Source of the DNA: Bdellovibrionales bacterium
GTDB lineage: Bacteria > Bdellovibrionota > UBA1018 > JADZFF01
Reading direction: 5' to 3'
Assembly: GCA_020850015.1 (NCBI GenBank)
Contig: JADZFF010000186.1
Span: 1 to 47,727 of the forward strand
DNA: 47,727 nt
Positions 38,760-46,644 of this stretch are shown one piece after another. The translations under genes and the position numbers were made by a program. Under the pieces are notes generated by a model that had not been told where the DNA came from, did not search any database, and saw nothing but the letters and a program-made list of their open reading frames with translations. The stretch's first letter is position 1. The number at the start of each line of letters is the position of its first letter.

Positions 38760-39311
38760 TCACTCCTGCGCCAGCGGCGGAAGGTCCAAGGCGATGGTCT
38801 TGCTTCGGTCTTCGGTCACGCCCGCCGCGGGCACGACGGCCACGCCCGCGAGAGAGAGCACCTCGCTTTGCGCCCGCGCCTCGCGCTCCAGCAGGTCCCT
38901 CGGGATGTTCGCGCCGGGCGCCTTCTCGTCGAACACGCGGTCGTACTGACCCTTGCGGAACAGCCCCGCGTTACGGCCCACGGCGAACCGTGCCATGCGC
39001 CGGAGCTTCCGGGAATAGAACCAGCCCTGGCGCTGCCCGGGCCCTGTGAAATCGATTAGCAGATCTACGCTCTGCGGCGAAGTCACCCCCAGGGGCCTGC
39101 CGGAGGTGGAACGGAAGAACACTGCCGAGTCCGGATAGGCCATCAGAACCCGATGCCGAAGAGCCTCGACGTCGTAGACCATCGCGCGAGCGGAAAGAAC
39201 CACCAACACGGTGCGTACGCCAGGTACGCGTCGACCCTCGATGCGCTGCCTCTCGTCCAGGAGGGAGAGCGAGTGGAGGGTGGCCGGATCATCGACGCTC
39301 AAGTTCTGCAT
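38760..39311 (-). CDS. Conserved-looking protein of unknown function upstream of resB
   Basis: A 183-residue protein if ATG 39311 is used; the frame is open to 39416 but would run across the divergent acyl-CoA dehydrogenase start. Residues 20-100 alternate strands and helices (RTVLVVLSARAMVYDV, then VDLLIDFTGPGQRQG) in a Rossmann-like pattern reminiscent of GT-B nucleotide-sugar or heptosyltransferase half-domains, but with no diagnostic residue. No signal peptide is seen, so it is likely cytoplasmic. It lies 7 bases before resB on the same strand and is presumably co-transcribed with the cytochrome maturation genes. Function unknown. Confidence 0.6.
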   Translation of the reverse strand: MQNLSVDDPATLHSLSLLDERQRIEGRRVPGVRTVLVVLSARAMVYDVEALRHRVLMAYPDSAVFFRSTSGRPLGVTSPQSVDLLIDFTGPGQRQGWFYSRKLRRMARFAVGRNAGLFRKGQYDRVFDEKAPGANIPRDLLEREARAQSEVLSLAGVAVVPAAGVTEDRSKTIALDLPPLAQE

Positions 39312-39354
39312 AGTGCTTTGGAAATACCACAAAACTTGGCGTAAGAATAAAGGC

Positions 39355-40545
39355 ATGGCGAACGCGAGCGACATCCGGGATCCCTCGATCAACGAGCTCA
39401 GACAGAACCTGCGCAAGCTCCTTCGAAAGGAACTTGCGCCCCGGGTCGAGGCACAGGAGGAATCGGGCGAGCTCGATCACGCGGCGCTGAAGACCATGGG
39501 GAAGCTGGGGCTTGCTGCCCCGATGCTCTCTGAACCCTATGGCATGGGCGACCTGATGGCCCAGGTCGTGGTGGCCGAAGAGATGGGTTACGTCTGCAGC
39601 GGCTTCGGCCTCTCCGAGCTCGCGAGCGTCTGCCTCTTCGGGAGCAACGTGGACCGCCAGGGTACCCCGGACCAAAAAGAGCGTTACCTGCCGGGCATCG
39701 CCTCGGGCGAGAAGATCGGCTGCTGGGCGCTGACGGAACCGTCGGCCGGCAGTGATGCGGTTTCAATTAAGACGCGGTGCGTTCGCGAGGGCGGCCATTA
39801 CGTCGTCAGCGGCTCGAAGACCTTCATCACGAACGCGCCCATCGCCGACTACTTCATGATCCTCGCGCGCGAGTTCGACCGCGACGGCAAACCGCTCGGA
39901 GGCGACGCGAACGGTTTCGCAGGCGGAACCACCCTGATCGTGGAGAAAGGCGCCGCGGGTCTCCGTACCGGCCAGCCCTTCCACAAGCTCGGGCACCTGA
40001 GCTCGCCCACTGGCGAGGTATTCCTGGACAACGTGAAGGTGCCGATGACCCAGGTGCTGGGTCAGCCCGGGGCGGCTTTCCTCGGCATGAAAACCTCGCT
40101 CGACGTCGAGCGCGCCATCTTCGGCGGCCTGGGCGTGGGCGTCATGGAATTCTGCCTGCACGCCGTGGTGAAATACGCGTCCCAGAGAAAGCAGTTCGGC
40201 GTGTCGCTCCTCGAGCACCAGATGATCCAGGAGAAAATCGCGGACATGAGCTCCAAGCTCGACATCACGCGCTCCTATCTCTATTCCGTGATCCGCTCCA
40301 TCGCCGACGGCCGCTCCGTGAACAAGGAGGCGGCCGTGGCCAAGTACCTGGGCGCGAAGTACTGCATGGAGGTGGCGAGCGACGCCGTGCAGTGCCTGGG
40401 CGGCTACGGCTACATGCGCGAGTACCAGGTAGAGCGCTGCCTGCGCGACGCCAAGCTCTTCGAGATCGGCGGAGGCACTTCCGAGATCCAGAAAATGATC
40501 ATCGCCAAACAGACCATCAAGGGCCTGATGGAAGCCCGGGCCTGA
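39355..40545 (+). CDS. Acyl-CoA dehydrogenase, isovaleryl-CoA-type
   Basis: A 396-residue FAD enzyme that oxidises acyl-CoA to enoyl-CoA and passes electrons to an electron-transferring flavoprotein. FAD/substrate segments include CWALTEPSAGSDAVS and KTFITNAPIADYF, and YASQRKQFGVSLLEHQ, QCLGGYGYMREY and the RDAKLFEIGGGTSEIQ terminus. The usual catalytic Glu of the C-terminal helix is Gly here (EIGGGTSE); instead SLDVERAIFGG places a Glu at the position used by isovaleryl-CoA dehydrogenase. That fits branched-chain substrates, as does the carboxyltransferase downstream. ATG 39355 is chosen for family length. Confidence 0.88.
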   Translation: MANASDIRDPSINELRQNLRKLLRKELAPRVEAQEESGELDHAALKTMGKLGLAAPMLSEPYGMGDLMAQVVVAEEMGYVCSGFGLSELASVCLFGSNVDRQGTPDQKERYLPGIASGEKIGCWALTEPSAGSDAVSIKTRCVREGGHYVVSGSKTFITNAPIADYFMILAREFDRDGKPLGGDANGFAGGTTLIVEKGAAGLRTGQPFHKLGHLSSPTGEVFLDNVKVPMTQVLGQPGAAFLGMKTSLDVERAIFGGLGVGVMEFCLHAVVKYASQRKQFGVSLLEHQMIQEKIADMSSKLDITRSYLYSVIRSIADGRSVNKEAAVAKYLGAKYCMEVASDAVQCLGGYGYMREYQVERCLRDAKLFEIGGGTSEIQKMIIAKQTIKGLMEARA

Positions 40546-40576
40546 GTCGCCGGGCCCTGCAGGGAGAACATCAAGC

Positions 40577-42229
40577 ATGGAAACGCTGAAGACCTCCACC
40601 GACCGCCTCCTGGCCTACCGCGAACGCACCCGCCAGATGGGCGGGGAAGAGGCGGTGCAGAAGCAGCACGAGAGCGGAAAGCTCACCGCGCGCGAACGCA
40701 TCGAGCTCCTGTTCGATCCCGGCTCCTTCGTGGAGTACGGGATCCTCGCCACGCACCAGAGCGCCATGCCCGACATGCAGGGCAAGGTCACGCCCGCGGA
40801 CGGCGTGATCACCGGCGTGGGCCGGGTGGACGGACGCCCCTGCTGCGTGGCCGCCTACGACTTCACCGTCATGGCCGGCTCCATGGGCGAGGTGGGCGAA
40901 CGCAAGGTGAAGCGCATGCGCGAGCTCTCGATGCGCGAGCGCATCCCCATGGTGTGGCTGCTCGACTCCTCGGGCGCTCGCATCCAGGAGGCCGCGGGTG
41001 CCCAGTTCGCCGGCAGCGGCAGCCTGTTCCTGGATCAGGTGATGATGTCGGGCGTGGTGCCCCAGGTGGGCGCCGTGATGGGCCCCACCGCAGCCGGCAC
41101 AGCCTACATCCCCGCTTTGACTGACTTCGTCCCCATGGTGGCCAACACCTCGTCCATGGCGCTCGCGGGGCCTCCGCTCGTGAAAGCCGCGATCAACGAG
41201 GACGTCACCGTGGAGGACCTCGGAGGCTCCAAGGTGCACTGCCGCGTGAGCGGCTGCGCCGACCTCGAAGTGGCCGACGACCGGGAGTGCATCTCGGCGA
41301 TCAAACGCTACCTGAGCTTCTTCCCCTCGCACAGCGGCGAAGCCCCGCCGCGCAGCCTGGGTTACCCGGAGTGGCCCGATGCGCCCGGCGCGCGCAAGAG
41401 CAAGTTCGCGGGGAAAGCGCGGGAAGCCGAGGGCTCGGCGGCCGATACGCTTGCGATGTCGGATGCGGTGCTCGAAGCCCTGCCGGAGGACCCCCGCAAG
41501 GGTTACGACATGCGCAAGGTGATCCGCGAGATCGTGGACCAGGACCCCGGCGCCCGCGGCCCGGTTCCCGTTTTCATGGAGATCAAACCCGAGTTCGCCC
41601 GAAACCTCATTACGGGCCTCTCCCGCATCAACGGCTGGAGCGTGGGCATCGTGGCCAACCAGCCCGAGTTCATGGGAGGCGCGATCGACGTCGACGCCGC
41701 CGACAAGGCTGCGCGTTTCATCAACCTCTGCGACGCCTTCAACATCCCGCTGCTCTTCCTGCACGACACCCCCGGCTTCATGGTGGGCTCGCGCATGGAG
41801 AAGTTGGGCATCATCCGGCACGGCGCGAAGATGCTTTTCGCGGTGAGCGAGGCATCGGTGCCGAAGTTCAGCGTGATCGTACGCCGCTCATACGGCGCGG
41901 GCTATTACGTGATGTGCGGCCGCGGCTACGACCCGGACCTTCTCGTGGCCTGGCCCACCTCCGAGGTGAGCCTGATGTCGCCCGAGGGCGCCGTGAACAT
42001 CATCTTCCGCAAGGAGATCTCGGCCGCGCCGGATCCCGAGGCCGCGCGCGCGGCCCGCGTGGATCAGTACCGCAGCCTCATCGGCGGTCAGCTCAGCGCC
42101 TCGCAGGGGCATCTCGACGACGTGATCGACCCGCGCGAGACCCGGCGCGTGCTCGCGCACGCCCTGGCCTCCACCCGTAACAAGCGGGTGACGACTCCCG
42201 AGAAAAAACGCAGTGTCACGCCGGTCTAA
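40577..42229 (+). CDS. Acyl-CoA carboxylase carboxyltransferase (beta) subunit
   Basis: A 550-residue biotin-dependent carboxyltransferase transferring CO2 from carboxybiotin to an acyl-CoA (propionyl-, methylcrotonyl- or geranyl-CoA). It has the KLTARERIELLFDPGSF start, the oxyanion segment LLDSSGARIQEAAG (N-terminal half), GPTAAGTAYIPAL, and the second half HDTPGFMVGSRMEK and SYGAGYYVMCGRGYDPD. The TPEKK end is normal for the family. With the isovaleryl-CoA-like dehydrogenase it suggests leucine catabolism (methylcrotonyl-CoA carboxylase), though the biotin carboxylase subunit is not in the window. Its stop codon is at the left edge of a 33-bp inverted repeat, so its C-terminus touches that element. 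It starts 31 bases after the dehydrogenase. Confidence 0.9.
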   Translation: METLKTSTDRLLAYRERTRQMGGEEAVQKQHESGKLTARERIELLFDPGSFVEYGILATHQSAMPDMQGKVTPADGVITGVGRVDGRPCCVAAYDFTVMAGSMGEVGERKVKRMRELSMRERIPMVWLLDSSGARIQEAAGAQFAGSGSLFLDQVMMSGVVPQVGAVMGPTAAGTAYIPALTDFVPMVANTSSMALAGPPLVKAAINEDVTVEDLGGSKVHCRVSGCADLEVADDRECISAIKRYLSFFPSHSGEAPPRSLGYPEWPDAPGARKSKFAGKAREAEGSAADTLAMSDAVLEALPEDPRKGYDMRKVIREIVDQDPGARGPVPVFMEIKPEFARNLITGLSRINGWSVGIVANQPEFMGGAIDVDAADKAARFINLCDAFNIPLLFLHDTPGFMVGSRMEKLGIIRHGAKMLFAVSEASVPKFSVIVRRSYGAGYYVMCGRGYDPDLLVAWPTSEVSLMSPEGAVNIIFRKEISAAPDPEAARAARVDQYRSLIGGQLSASQGHLDDVIDPRETRRVLAHALASTRNKRVTTPEKKRSVTPV

Positions 42230-42317
42230 AAAGGGGTCGGAGACCTTTCTGCGTAACGGCGTGTCACGCGTCTTAGCGATGATGCGCCGTTACGCAGAAA
42301 GGTCTCCGACCCCTTTT
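42229..42317. repeat. Perfect 33-bp inverted repeat, REP-like palindromic element
   Basis: Arms 42229-42261 and 42285-42317 are exact reverse complements over 33 bases; the loop is 23 bases. Each arm contains AGGTCTCCGACCCC or its complement next to a run of A or T, reminiscent of palindromic elements moved by REP-associated Y1 transposases. That resemblance is from memory and unverified. The left arm begins with the last base of the carboxyltransferase stop codon. The right arm lies inside the start of the sulfatase gene, encoding MRRYAERSPTPF-like residues. GTGTCACGC occurs at 42213 and again at 42261, flanking the left arm. Confidence 0.85.
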
Positions 42318-44381
42318 GCCCCTCCACTCCTGCTCGCTCTTTCCCTTCTCCTCCTGCGGCACCAGATGACCGTGGATCTCCATCTCTCCGTGGGGCAGGC
42401 TTGGAAGTCCGGGCTCTACGTGGGCTGGATGTCCGACCTCGCCGTGGCCCTCCTCCCGCTCTCCCTCGGGCTCCTCCTCGCCGGCCTGGCCCGGCTCCCC
42501 CTGCGCTGGGCCTACGCCGTGGTTACGGTCGTGCTTTGGATCCCGCTGGCCGCGAACGTCCTCCACTTCCGTTTTTTCCAGACCTCGCTCGCGCTCTGGG
42601 TGATCCGCGACCACTGGACCGATCTCTCCATGCTCGGTGGCTCGGCCGGCTCGCTCTGGCGGACCTGGCCGCTCGCACTGGCGGCAGTTGCTGCTGCGGG
42701 CAGCATTGCGCTCGCCGCGCGGACCTACGGTCCGGCGCGGAGCGTGAGGTCGCTCGCCGGCCTCCGGGGGGCGCTGAGCCGAGTGCCGCTGCCGGCCTGG
42801 CAGACCGCGGGCGCGCTCGCCGTGCTCGTCTCCGCGCTCCTGCTCCGCCAGAGCCCCGTGTGGTTCGGCTGGATATACGTGGGCGAAAGGCACCGCGGAA
42901 ACGTCCTCACGAACAACGTGCTGGTGCAGTGGTGGGCACAGGCAACAGAGGAGCTGCGTCCTTCGGGCACGGCCGACAACGTGTCCGACCGCGCGGCGCG
43001 CGGGCAGGCTTCCGAGCTACTGGTGAAGTACCGCGATTTCTCGGACCAGGGAGTGCGGCCCGCTCAGCCACGGCTGACCCAGGGCACGGAGTGGCCGCTC
43101 CTGCGCCGCTTTGAGCCCGATGCCGCGGAGGGCGCGCGTCTTCGCGCTGAGCTCGGCTTGAAGCCCGAGGGGCCCGTCAACGTCCTTTTCTTGTTCCTGG
43201 AGAGCGTGCGGTATTTCGAGATCGGGCATCCCCAGATCGGGCCCCTGATCTTTCCCGAGATCCGGAGGATCCTGGCGGAGCGTTCGATGGAGTTCCGGCA
43301 GGCCTACACCTCGGGCTTCATCGCAGGACAGACCGTGCGCGGGCAGTTCACCACTCTCTGCTCCAACGTGGATGCCGTGATCGGGCCCGCCACCTACATC
43401 TCGCACTACACCCTTCGGATCCAATGCCTGCAAAACCTCTTCCGCAACCAAGGTTACACCACCGCCTGGATCAATGGATTTCTCACCACGTTCCACAACA
43501 AGGGTCTGTTTGAGTCGCTTCACGGCACGCAGATGTTCTTCGACCGGGACTATTTCGTCGCGCGCGGGGTCAGGCACGAGATCGGAGACTGGGGGCTGGC
43601 CGACGGGCCCGTGCTGCAGGAGTCCGTGAAGCTCCTCGAGCAGCTTCCCAAACCCTGGTTCGCGCACGCTCTCACGCTGAGCACCCATCACCCCCATTCC
43701 GTCGTGGAGGAGGGCCGGGTACCGGAACCCCTGGCAACCCTCGCCGCCGCGCGGCCCGAGTATCTGGCCTACCTTTCCCGGCTCAGGTACGCGGATCAGA
43801 GCGTGGGCGATTTCTTTCGCGCCTTTTTCGCGAGCCCGGCATCGAAGGATACCCTGGTGGTGCTCATGGCGGATCACGCCACGGGGATCCCCACGCACCT
43901 GGAAATCCCCCACGAGCAGGAGACGGAGATTCACTTTCGAATCCCGCTCGCGCTCCTCTCGCGTGACCTGATCCGTCCGTCGCTTCATCTGGGTCCGGTG
44001 CACCAGGTTGACGTCGCGCCGACAGTGGCGACGATCGCGGGCATTGCGGGTGAGGTGAGCTGGCTGGGCACGGGGCTGACCTCGGCGGAGGGCCGGCCCT
44101 GGCTCTACCAAGCGGGCGAACGCATCCATTACCGAACCTCGCGGCGCGCCTGCTACACGGCGCCGGGCAGAGAGAGGCCGGAGTGCTTCTCTCTCGCGCG
44201 CAAAGGGCTGGATCCGCTCTACGACCGGTTGACGACGCCCCTGCCCGAGGACGAGTCGATGACAGAGTTTTTCCGCGACTTCGTCCGCGCCAACGACGAG
44301 GCGCTGAGTCGCAACTGGATCGCGCCTCCGGGCGCTTTCCAGGACGCCGGCCGCGGCACGGCCTCGCGCATCGCGCGGTAG
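42279..44381 (+). CDS. LTA-synthase/sulfatase-family membrane phosphotransferase-like protein
   Basis: A 700-residue protein with about five N-terminal membrane helices (about 12-200) and a large alkaline-phosphatase-fold domain. NVLFLFLESVR gives metal-ligand Glu308 and the segment SGFIAGQTVRGQF gives the nucleophile Thr352, as in the lipoteichoic-acid synthase/phosphoglycerol transferase group. Later LMADHATG and HHPHS carry further metal ligands. A role in modifying envelope glycans or glycolipids with phospho-alcohol is the family inference; in a diderm it could serve membrane-derived oligosaccharides. The start is uncertain: ATG 42279/42282 lies in the loop of the palindrome and a GTG at 42213 extends it back into the carboxyltransferase gene. 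The N-terminal residues are encoded by the repeat. Confidence 0.8.
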   Translation: MMRRYAERSPTPFAPPLLLALSLLLLRHQMTVDLHLSVGQAWKSGLYVGWMSDLAVALLPLSLGLLLAGLARLPLRWAYAVVTVVLWIPLAANVLHFRFFQTSLALWVIRDHWTDLSMLGGSAGSLWRTWPLALAAVAAAGSIALAARTYGPARSVRSLAGLRGALSRVPLPAWQTAGALAVLVSALLLRQSPVWFGWIYVGERHRGNVLTNNVLVQWWAQATEELRPSGTADNVSDRAARGQASELLVKYRDFSDQGVRPAQPRLTQGTEWPLLRRFEPDAAEGARLRAELGLKPEGPVNVLFLFLESVRYFEIGHPQIGPLIFPEIRRILAERSMEFRQAYTSGFIAGQTVRGQFTTLCSNVDAVIGPATYISHYTLRIQCLQNLFRNQGYTTAWINGFLTTFHNKGLFESLHGTQMFFDRDYFVARGVRHEIGDWGLADGPVLQESVKLLEQLPKPWFAHALTLSTHHPHSVVEEGRVPEPLATLAAARPEYLAYLSRLRYADQSVGDFFRAFFASPASKDTLVVLMADHATGIPTHLEIPHEQETEIHFRIPLALLSRDLIRPSLHLGPVHQVDVAPTVATIAGIAGEVSWLGTGLTSAEGRPWLYQAGERIHYRTSRRACYTAPGRERPECFSLARKGLDPLYDRLTTPLPEDESMTEFFRDFVRANDEALSRNWIAPPGAFQDAGRGTASRIAR

Positions 44382-44422
44382 AGTTGCCGGTCCGCCTTCC
44401 GCCCGGCTATGATCGCGGAACC

Positions 44423-45292
44423 ATGCAAAAACTCACGCCCCAGCCCAAGGTGATGATCACGGCGGCCCTCACGGGCTCGCTCACCACGCGCAAACAGTGC
44501 CCCCACCTGCCCTACACTCCGAAGGAGATCGCCGACGAGGCCGTGCGATCCTACGAGGCCGGGGCGGCAATGGTGCACGTGCACGTGCGCGAGGATGACG
44601 GTACCCCTTCCTGGCGGCCTGAGCTCTTCGAGGAGGTGGCCGCGCTCACGCGCTCACGCTGCCCCGTGCTACTCAACTTTTCCACCGGCGGCACCGGCCA
44701 GACCATCCAGGAGCGCACCGCGAACCTCCCCAAGACCCGCCCGGACATGGCGGCGCTCAACATGGGCTCGATGAACTACGCGCTCTGGAGCTCGCGCCAG
44801 AAGAAGTTCCTGATGTCGGGGGTGTTCCTGAACCCTTTCCAGGAGATCGAGTGGCTCCTCGGCCAGATGAACGACCTCGGCATCGTCCCCGAGATGGAGT
44901 GCTTCGACGCCGGGCACGTCTGCAACGCGGAGCCTTTCCTGGAGTCGGGCCTCCTCAAGGAACCCCTGCACTACTCGCTGATCCTCGGGGTCACCGGCGG
45001 CATCAAGGCCACGCCCGCGACTCTGCGCTCCATGGTGGACCTCCTCCCCGAGAACGCGCACTGGCAGCTCATCGGGATCTCGCGCGAGCAGTGGCCGCTC
45101 GTGGACCTCTCGCTCGAGATGGGCGGCCACATCCGCGTGGGCCTCGAGGACAACTTCTATACGCCCGATGGCGCCATGGCCAAGAGCAACGCTGAGCTCG
45201 TGGAGGTGGCCGTGAAGAAGGTGCGCTCCCGTGGGCAGAAGGTGGCTACGGTGGACGAGGCTCGCGCGATCGTGAAGCAGGGGCACGAGTAG
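44423..45292 (+). CDS. BKACE family protein (3-keto-5-aminohexanoate cleavage enzyme-like)
   Basis: A 289-residue TIM-barrel enzyme. The zinc-binding pair MVHVHVRE (His52, His54) and the C-terminal GGHIRVGLEDNFY (with Glu) are BKACE signatures, as are the GTGQTIQERT and MGSMNY segments. Enzymes of this family condense a beta-keto acid with acetyl-CoA to give a CoA-ester and acetoacetate; 3-keto-5-aminohexanoate is the founding lysine-fermentation substrate, and others use different beta-keto acids. The substrate here is unknown. ATG 44423 is chosen; the frame is open to 44183, inside the sulfatase gene. It sits 41 bases after the sulfatase. Confidence 0.9.
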   Translation: MQKLTPQPKVMITAALTGSLTTRKQCPHLPYTPKEIADEAVRSYEAGAAMVHVHVREDDGTPSWRPELFEEVAALTRSRCPVLLNFSTGGTGQTIQERTANLPKTRPDMAALNMGSMNYALWSSRQKKFLMSGVFLNPFQEIEWLLGQMNDLGIVPEMECFDAGHVCNAEPFLESGLLKEPLHYSLILGVTGGIKATPATLRSMVDLLPENAHWQLIGISREQWPLVDLSLEMGGHIRVGLEDNFYTPDGAMAKSNAELVEVAVKKVRSRGQKVATVDEARAIVKQGHE

Positions 45293-45374
45293 GGCGGGCA
45301 TTACCTCGCGGACGTTTGGAACCGGGCGGCGACCGCTGACCGGCTCGGCGCGCACCCCTACCGCCCTCCCCCCC

Positions 45375-45414
45375 AAAAAAAAACCGGCCCCGGAAGCTCT
45401 CGCCGCCGGGGCCG
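45375..45414 (-). terminator. Rho-independent terminator of the bcp operon
   Basis: On the minus strand a perfect 9-bp GC-rich stem (45406-45414 and 45385-45393, 12-base loop) is followed by CC-free run of nine T's after a base (45375-45383 as A's on the plus strand). It lies 24 bases after the bcp stop. On the plus strand it has no T tract, so it should act one way only. Confidence 0.9.
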
Positions 45415-45438
45415 ATGAATCATTGATCGAGTTTCAAC

Positions 45439-46074
45439 TTAGGCGGCGAGGTCCTGAGCCACTTGAGCGGAGTGCCCGTTCACGTGCACCTCCGGATAGA
45501 CGCGCTTGATCTTGCCGTTTGGTCCGATGATGAAGGTCGTGCGCACGATGCCCATGAACTCGCGGCCCATGAACTGCTTCTGCTGCCAAACGCCGTAGGC
45601 CTCGCAGACCTTGCCGTCCTCATCGGAAAGCAGCGGGAAATTCAGGTGGTACTTCTCCTTGAATTTCCGGTGCGATTCCACCGAGTCCTTGCTCACGCCC
45701 AGGACGACGGTGTTGAACCGCTCGAAGCTCTCGCGCGCATCGCGGAAGTCGCAGGCCTCGATGGTGCAGCCCGGAGTCATGTCCTTCGGGTAGAAATACA
45801 GGACCACGTTCTTCCCGACGAAGTCCGAAAGGCTCACCATCTTGCCTTCATCGGTCATGAGAGTGAATGAAGGAGCTGCGGAGCCCTCCTTGAGGTGCGA
45901 ATGCGTAGGGTGAAACCCGCTGTCGGCGCCCTTCGGAGCGGCCTTCTTGGACGCGCTCTTCTTCGCTGCGGGCTTCCTGGCCTTCGCCTTGGAAGCCGGC
46001 TTCTTAGCGGCCTTCTTGGCGGGTTTCTTCGTGGCCTTCTTGGCCGGAGCCTTCTTCGCTTTCTTCTTCGCCAT
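45439..46074 (-). CDS. bcp: Bcp/PrxQ-type peroxiredoxin with an N-terminal Lys/Ala/Pro-rich tail
   Basis: A 211-residue protein. Residues 1-50 are a disordered Lys/Ala/Pro tail of about half Lys, like the tails of histone H1 and bacterial AlgP/Hc1-type proteins. Residues 58-211 are a complete Bcp/PrxQ thiol peroxidase: [15 protein letters not shown] has the peroxidatic Cys103 and resolving Cys108 (C-x4-C), then the VVLGVSKDS segment and a C-terminal [12 protein letters not shown]. It would reduce hydroperoxides using thioredoxin. Ordinary Bcp is about 150 residues and has no tail. The tail may hold it on DNA or polyphosphate; this is inference. The gene follows the coiled-coil gene by 13 bases and precedes a strong terminator. 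Confidence 0.9.
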   Translation of the reverse strand: MAKKKAKKAPAKKATKKPAKKAAKKPASKAKARKPAAKKSASKKAAPKGADSGFHPTHSHLKEGSAAPSFTLMTDEGKMVSLSDFVGKNVVLYFYPKDMTPGCTIEACDFRDARESFERFNTVVLGVSKDSVESHRKFKEKYHLNFPLLSDEDGKVCEAYGVWQQKQFMGREFMGIVRTTFIIGPNGKIKRVYPEVHVNGHSAQVAQDLAA

Positions 46075-46087
46075 CGAAGCTACTCTC

Positions 46088-46564
46088 TCAGACCGTAGGG
46101 GCGCCGGTGTTGGTGGGCGCCGGCTGCATCACCGGAGCGACGGGGGCCGGAGCCGCGGCCATCTTCTTCGCGGCCGGGCGCTTCTTGGCCGAGGCCTTCT
46201 TCTTCTTCGGAGCAGCCGGCTTGCCCGAGGCAGCGGCTTTCTTGCCTTTCACCAGGGACTGGAATTCCTTGAGCTGGGCCTGGAAAGCCTTGGCGATCTT
46301 GTGGGCTTCGCGCTCGGCCTGGGCCTTGAGGCCCTCGGCGCGCTTGAGCTCGGACTTGAAGAGCTTCTCAGCCTTGAGCACGTCGGACTTGATAAGCTTC
46401 TTGAGCTCCTTGCCCTGGGACTGCGCCTGTTTCAGCTGCGAGCGCACCACGGTTTCGAAGTCCTTCTGGGCCTTCTGGACCCGCTTCACGACTTTCTTCA
46501 CTTCAGAATCGAGTTTCATCTTCATTTGATTCACCTTTTGATTCACCTTCTGGTTCAGTTTCAC
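46088..46564 (-). CDS. Coiled-coil protein with a histone-like Lys/Ala/Pro C-terminal tail
   Basis: A 158-residue protein. Residues 1-105 are a continuous charged amphipathic helix (heptad-like, with many Lys/Glu/Gln), and 106-140 a Lys/Ala/Pro tail ([15 protein letters not shown]). The last 18 residues are Ala/Pro/Thr-rich. The start is GTG 46564, supported by GGAGGGG six bases upstream. It precedes bcp on the same strand by 13 bases, so both are probably one transcript. The helical part is phasin-like or nucleoid-protein-like in appearance; no family is assigned. Its tail resembles the N-terminal tail of the neighbouring peroxiredoxin. Confidence 0.75.
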   Translation of the reverse strand: MKLNQKVNQKVNQMKMKLDSEVKKVVKRVQKAQKDFETVVRSQLKQAQSQGKELKKLIKSDVLKAEKLFKSELKRAEGLKAQAEREAHKIAKAFQAQLKEFQSLVKGKKAAASGKPAAPKKKKASAKKRPAAKKMAAAPAPVAPVMQPAPTNTGAPTV

Positions 46565-46644
46565 GCCTACCCCTCCGCCATTTGAGCAGCCACGCTAACA
46601 TGAGGCACGGAGCGTCGCAACGCGTGCCTGCCCCCGCTCCGAGC

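Noticed and set aside
40571-41821. Minus-strand open frame opposite the carboxyltransferase
   Set aside because: Antisense to a complete, motif-bearing enzyme; His/Ala/Gly-rich translation without family features.
45293-45374. GC-rich inverted-repeat fragments after the BKACE gene
   Set aside because: No perfect stem plus T tract on the plus strand; only the minus-strand bcp terminator is convincing.
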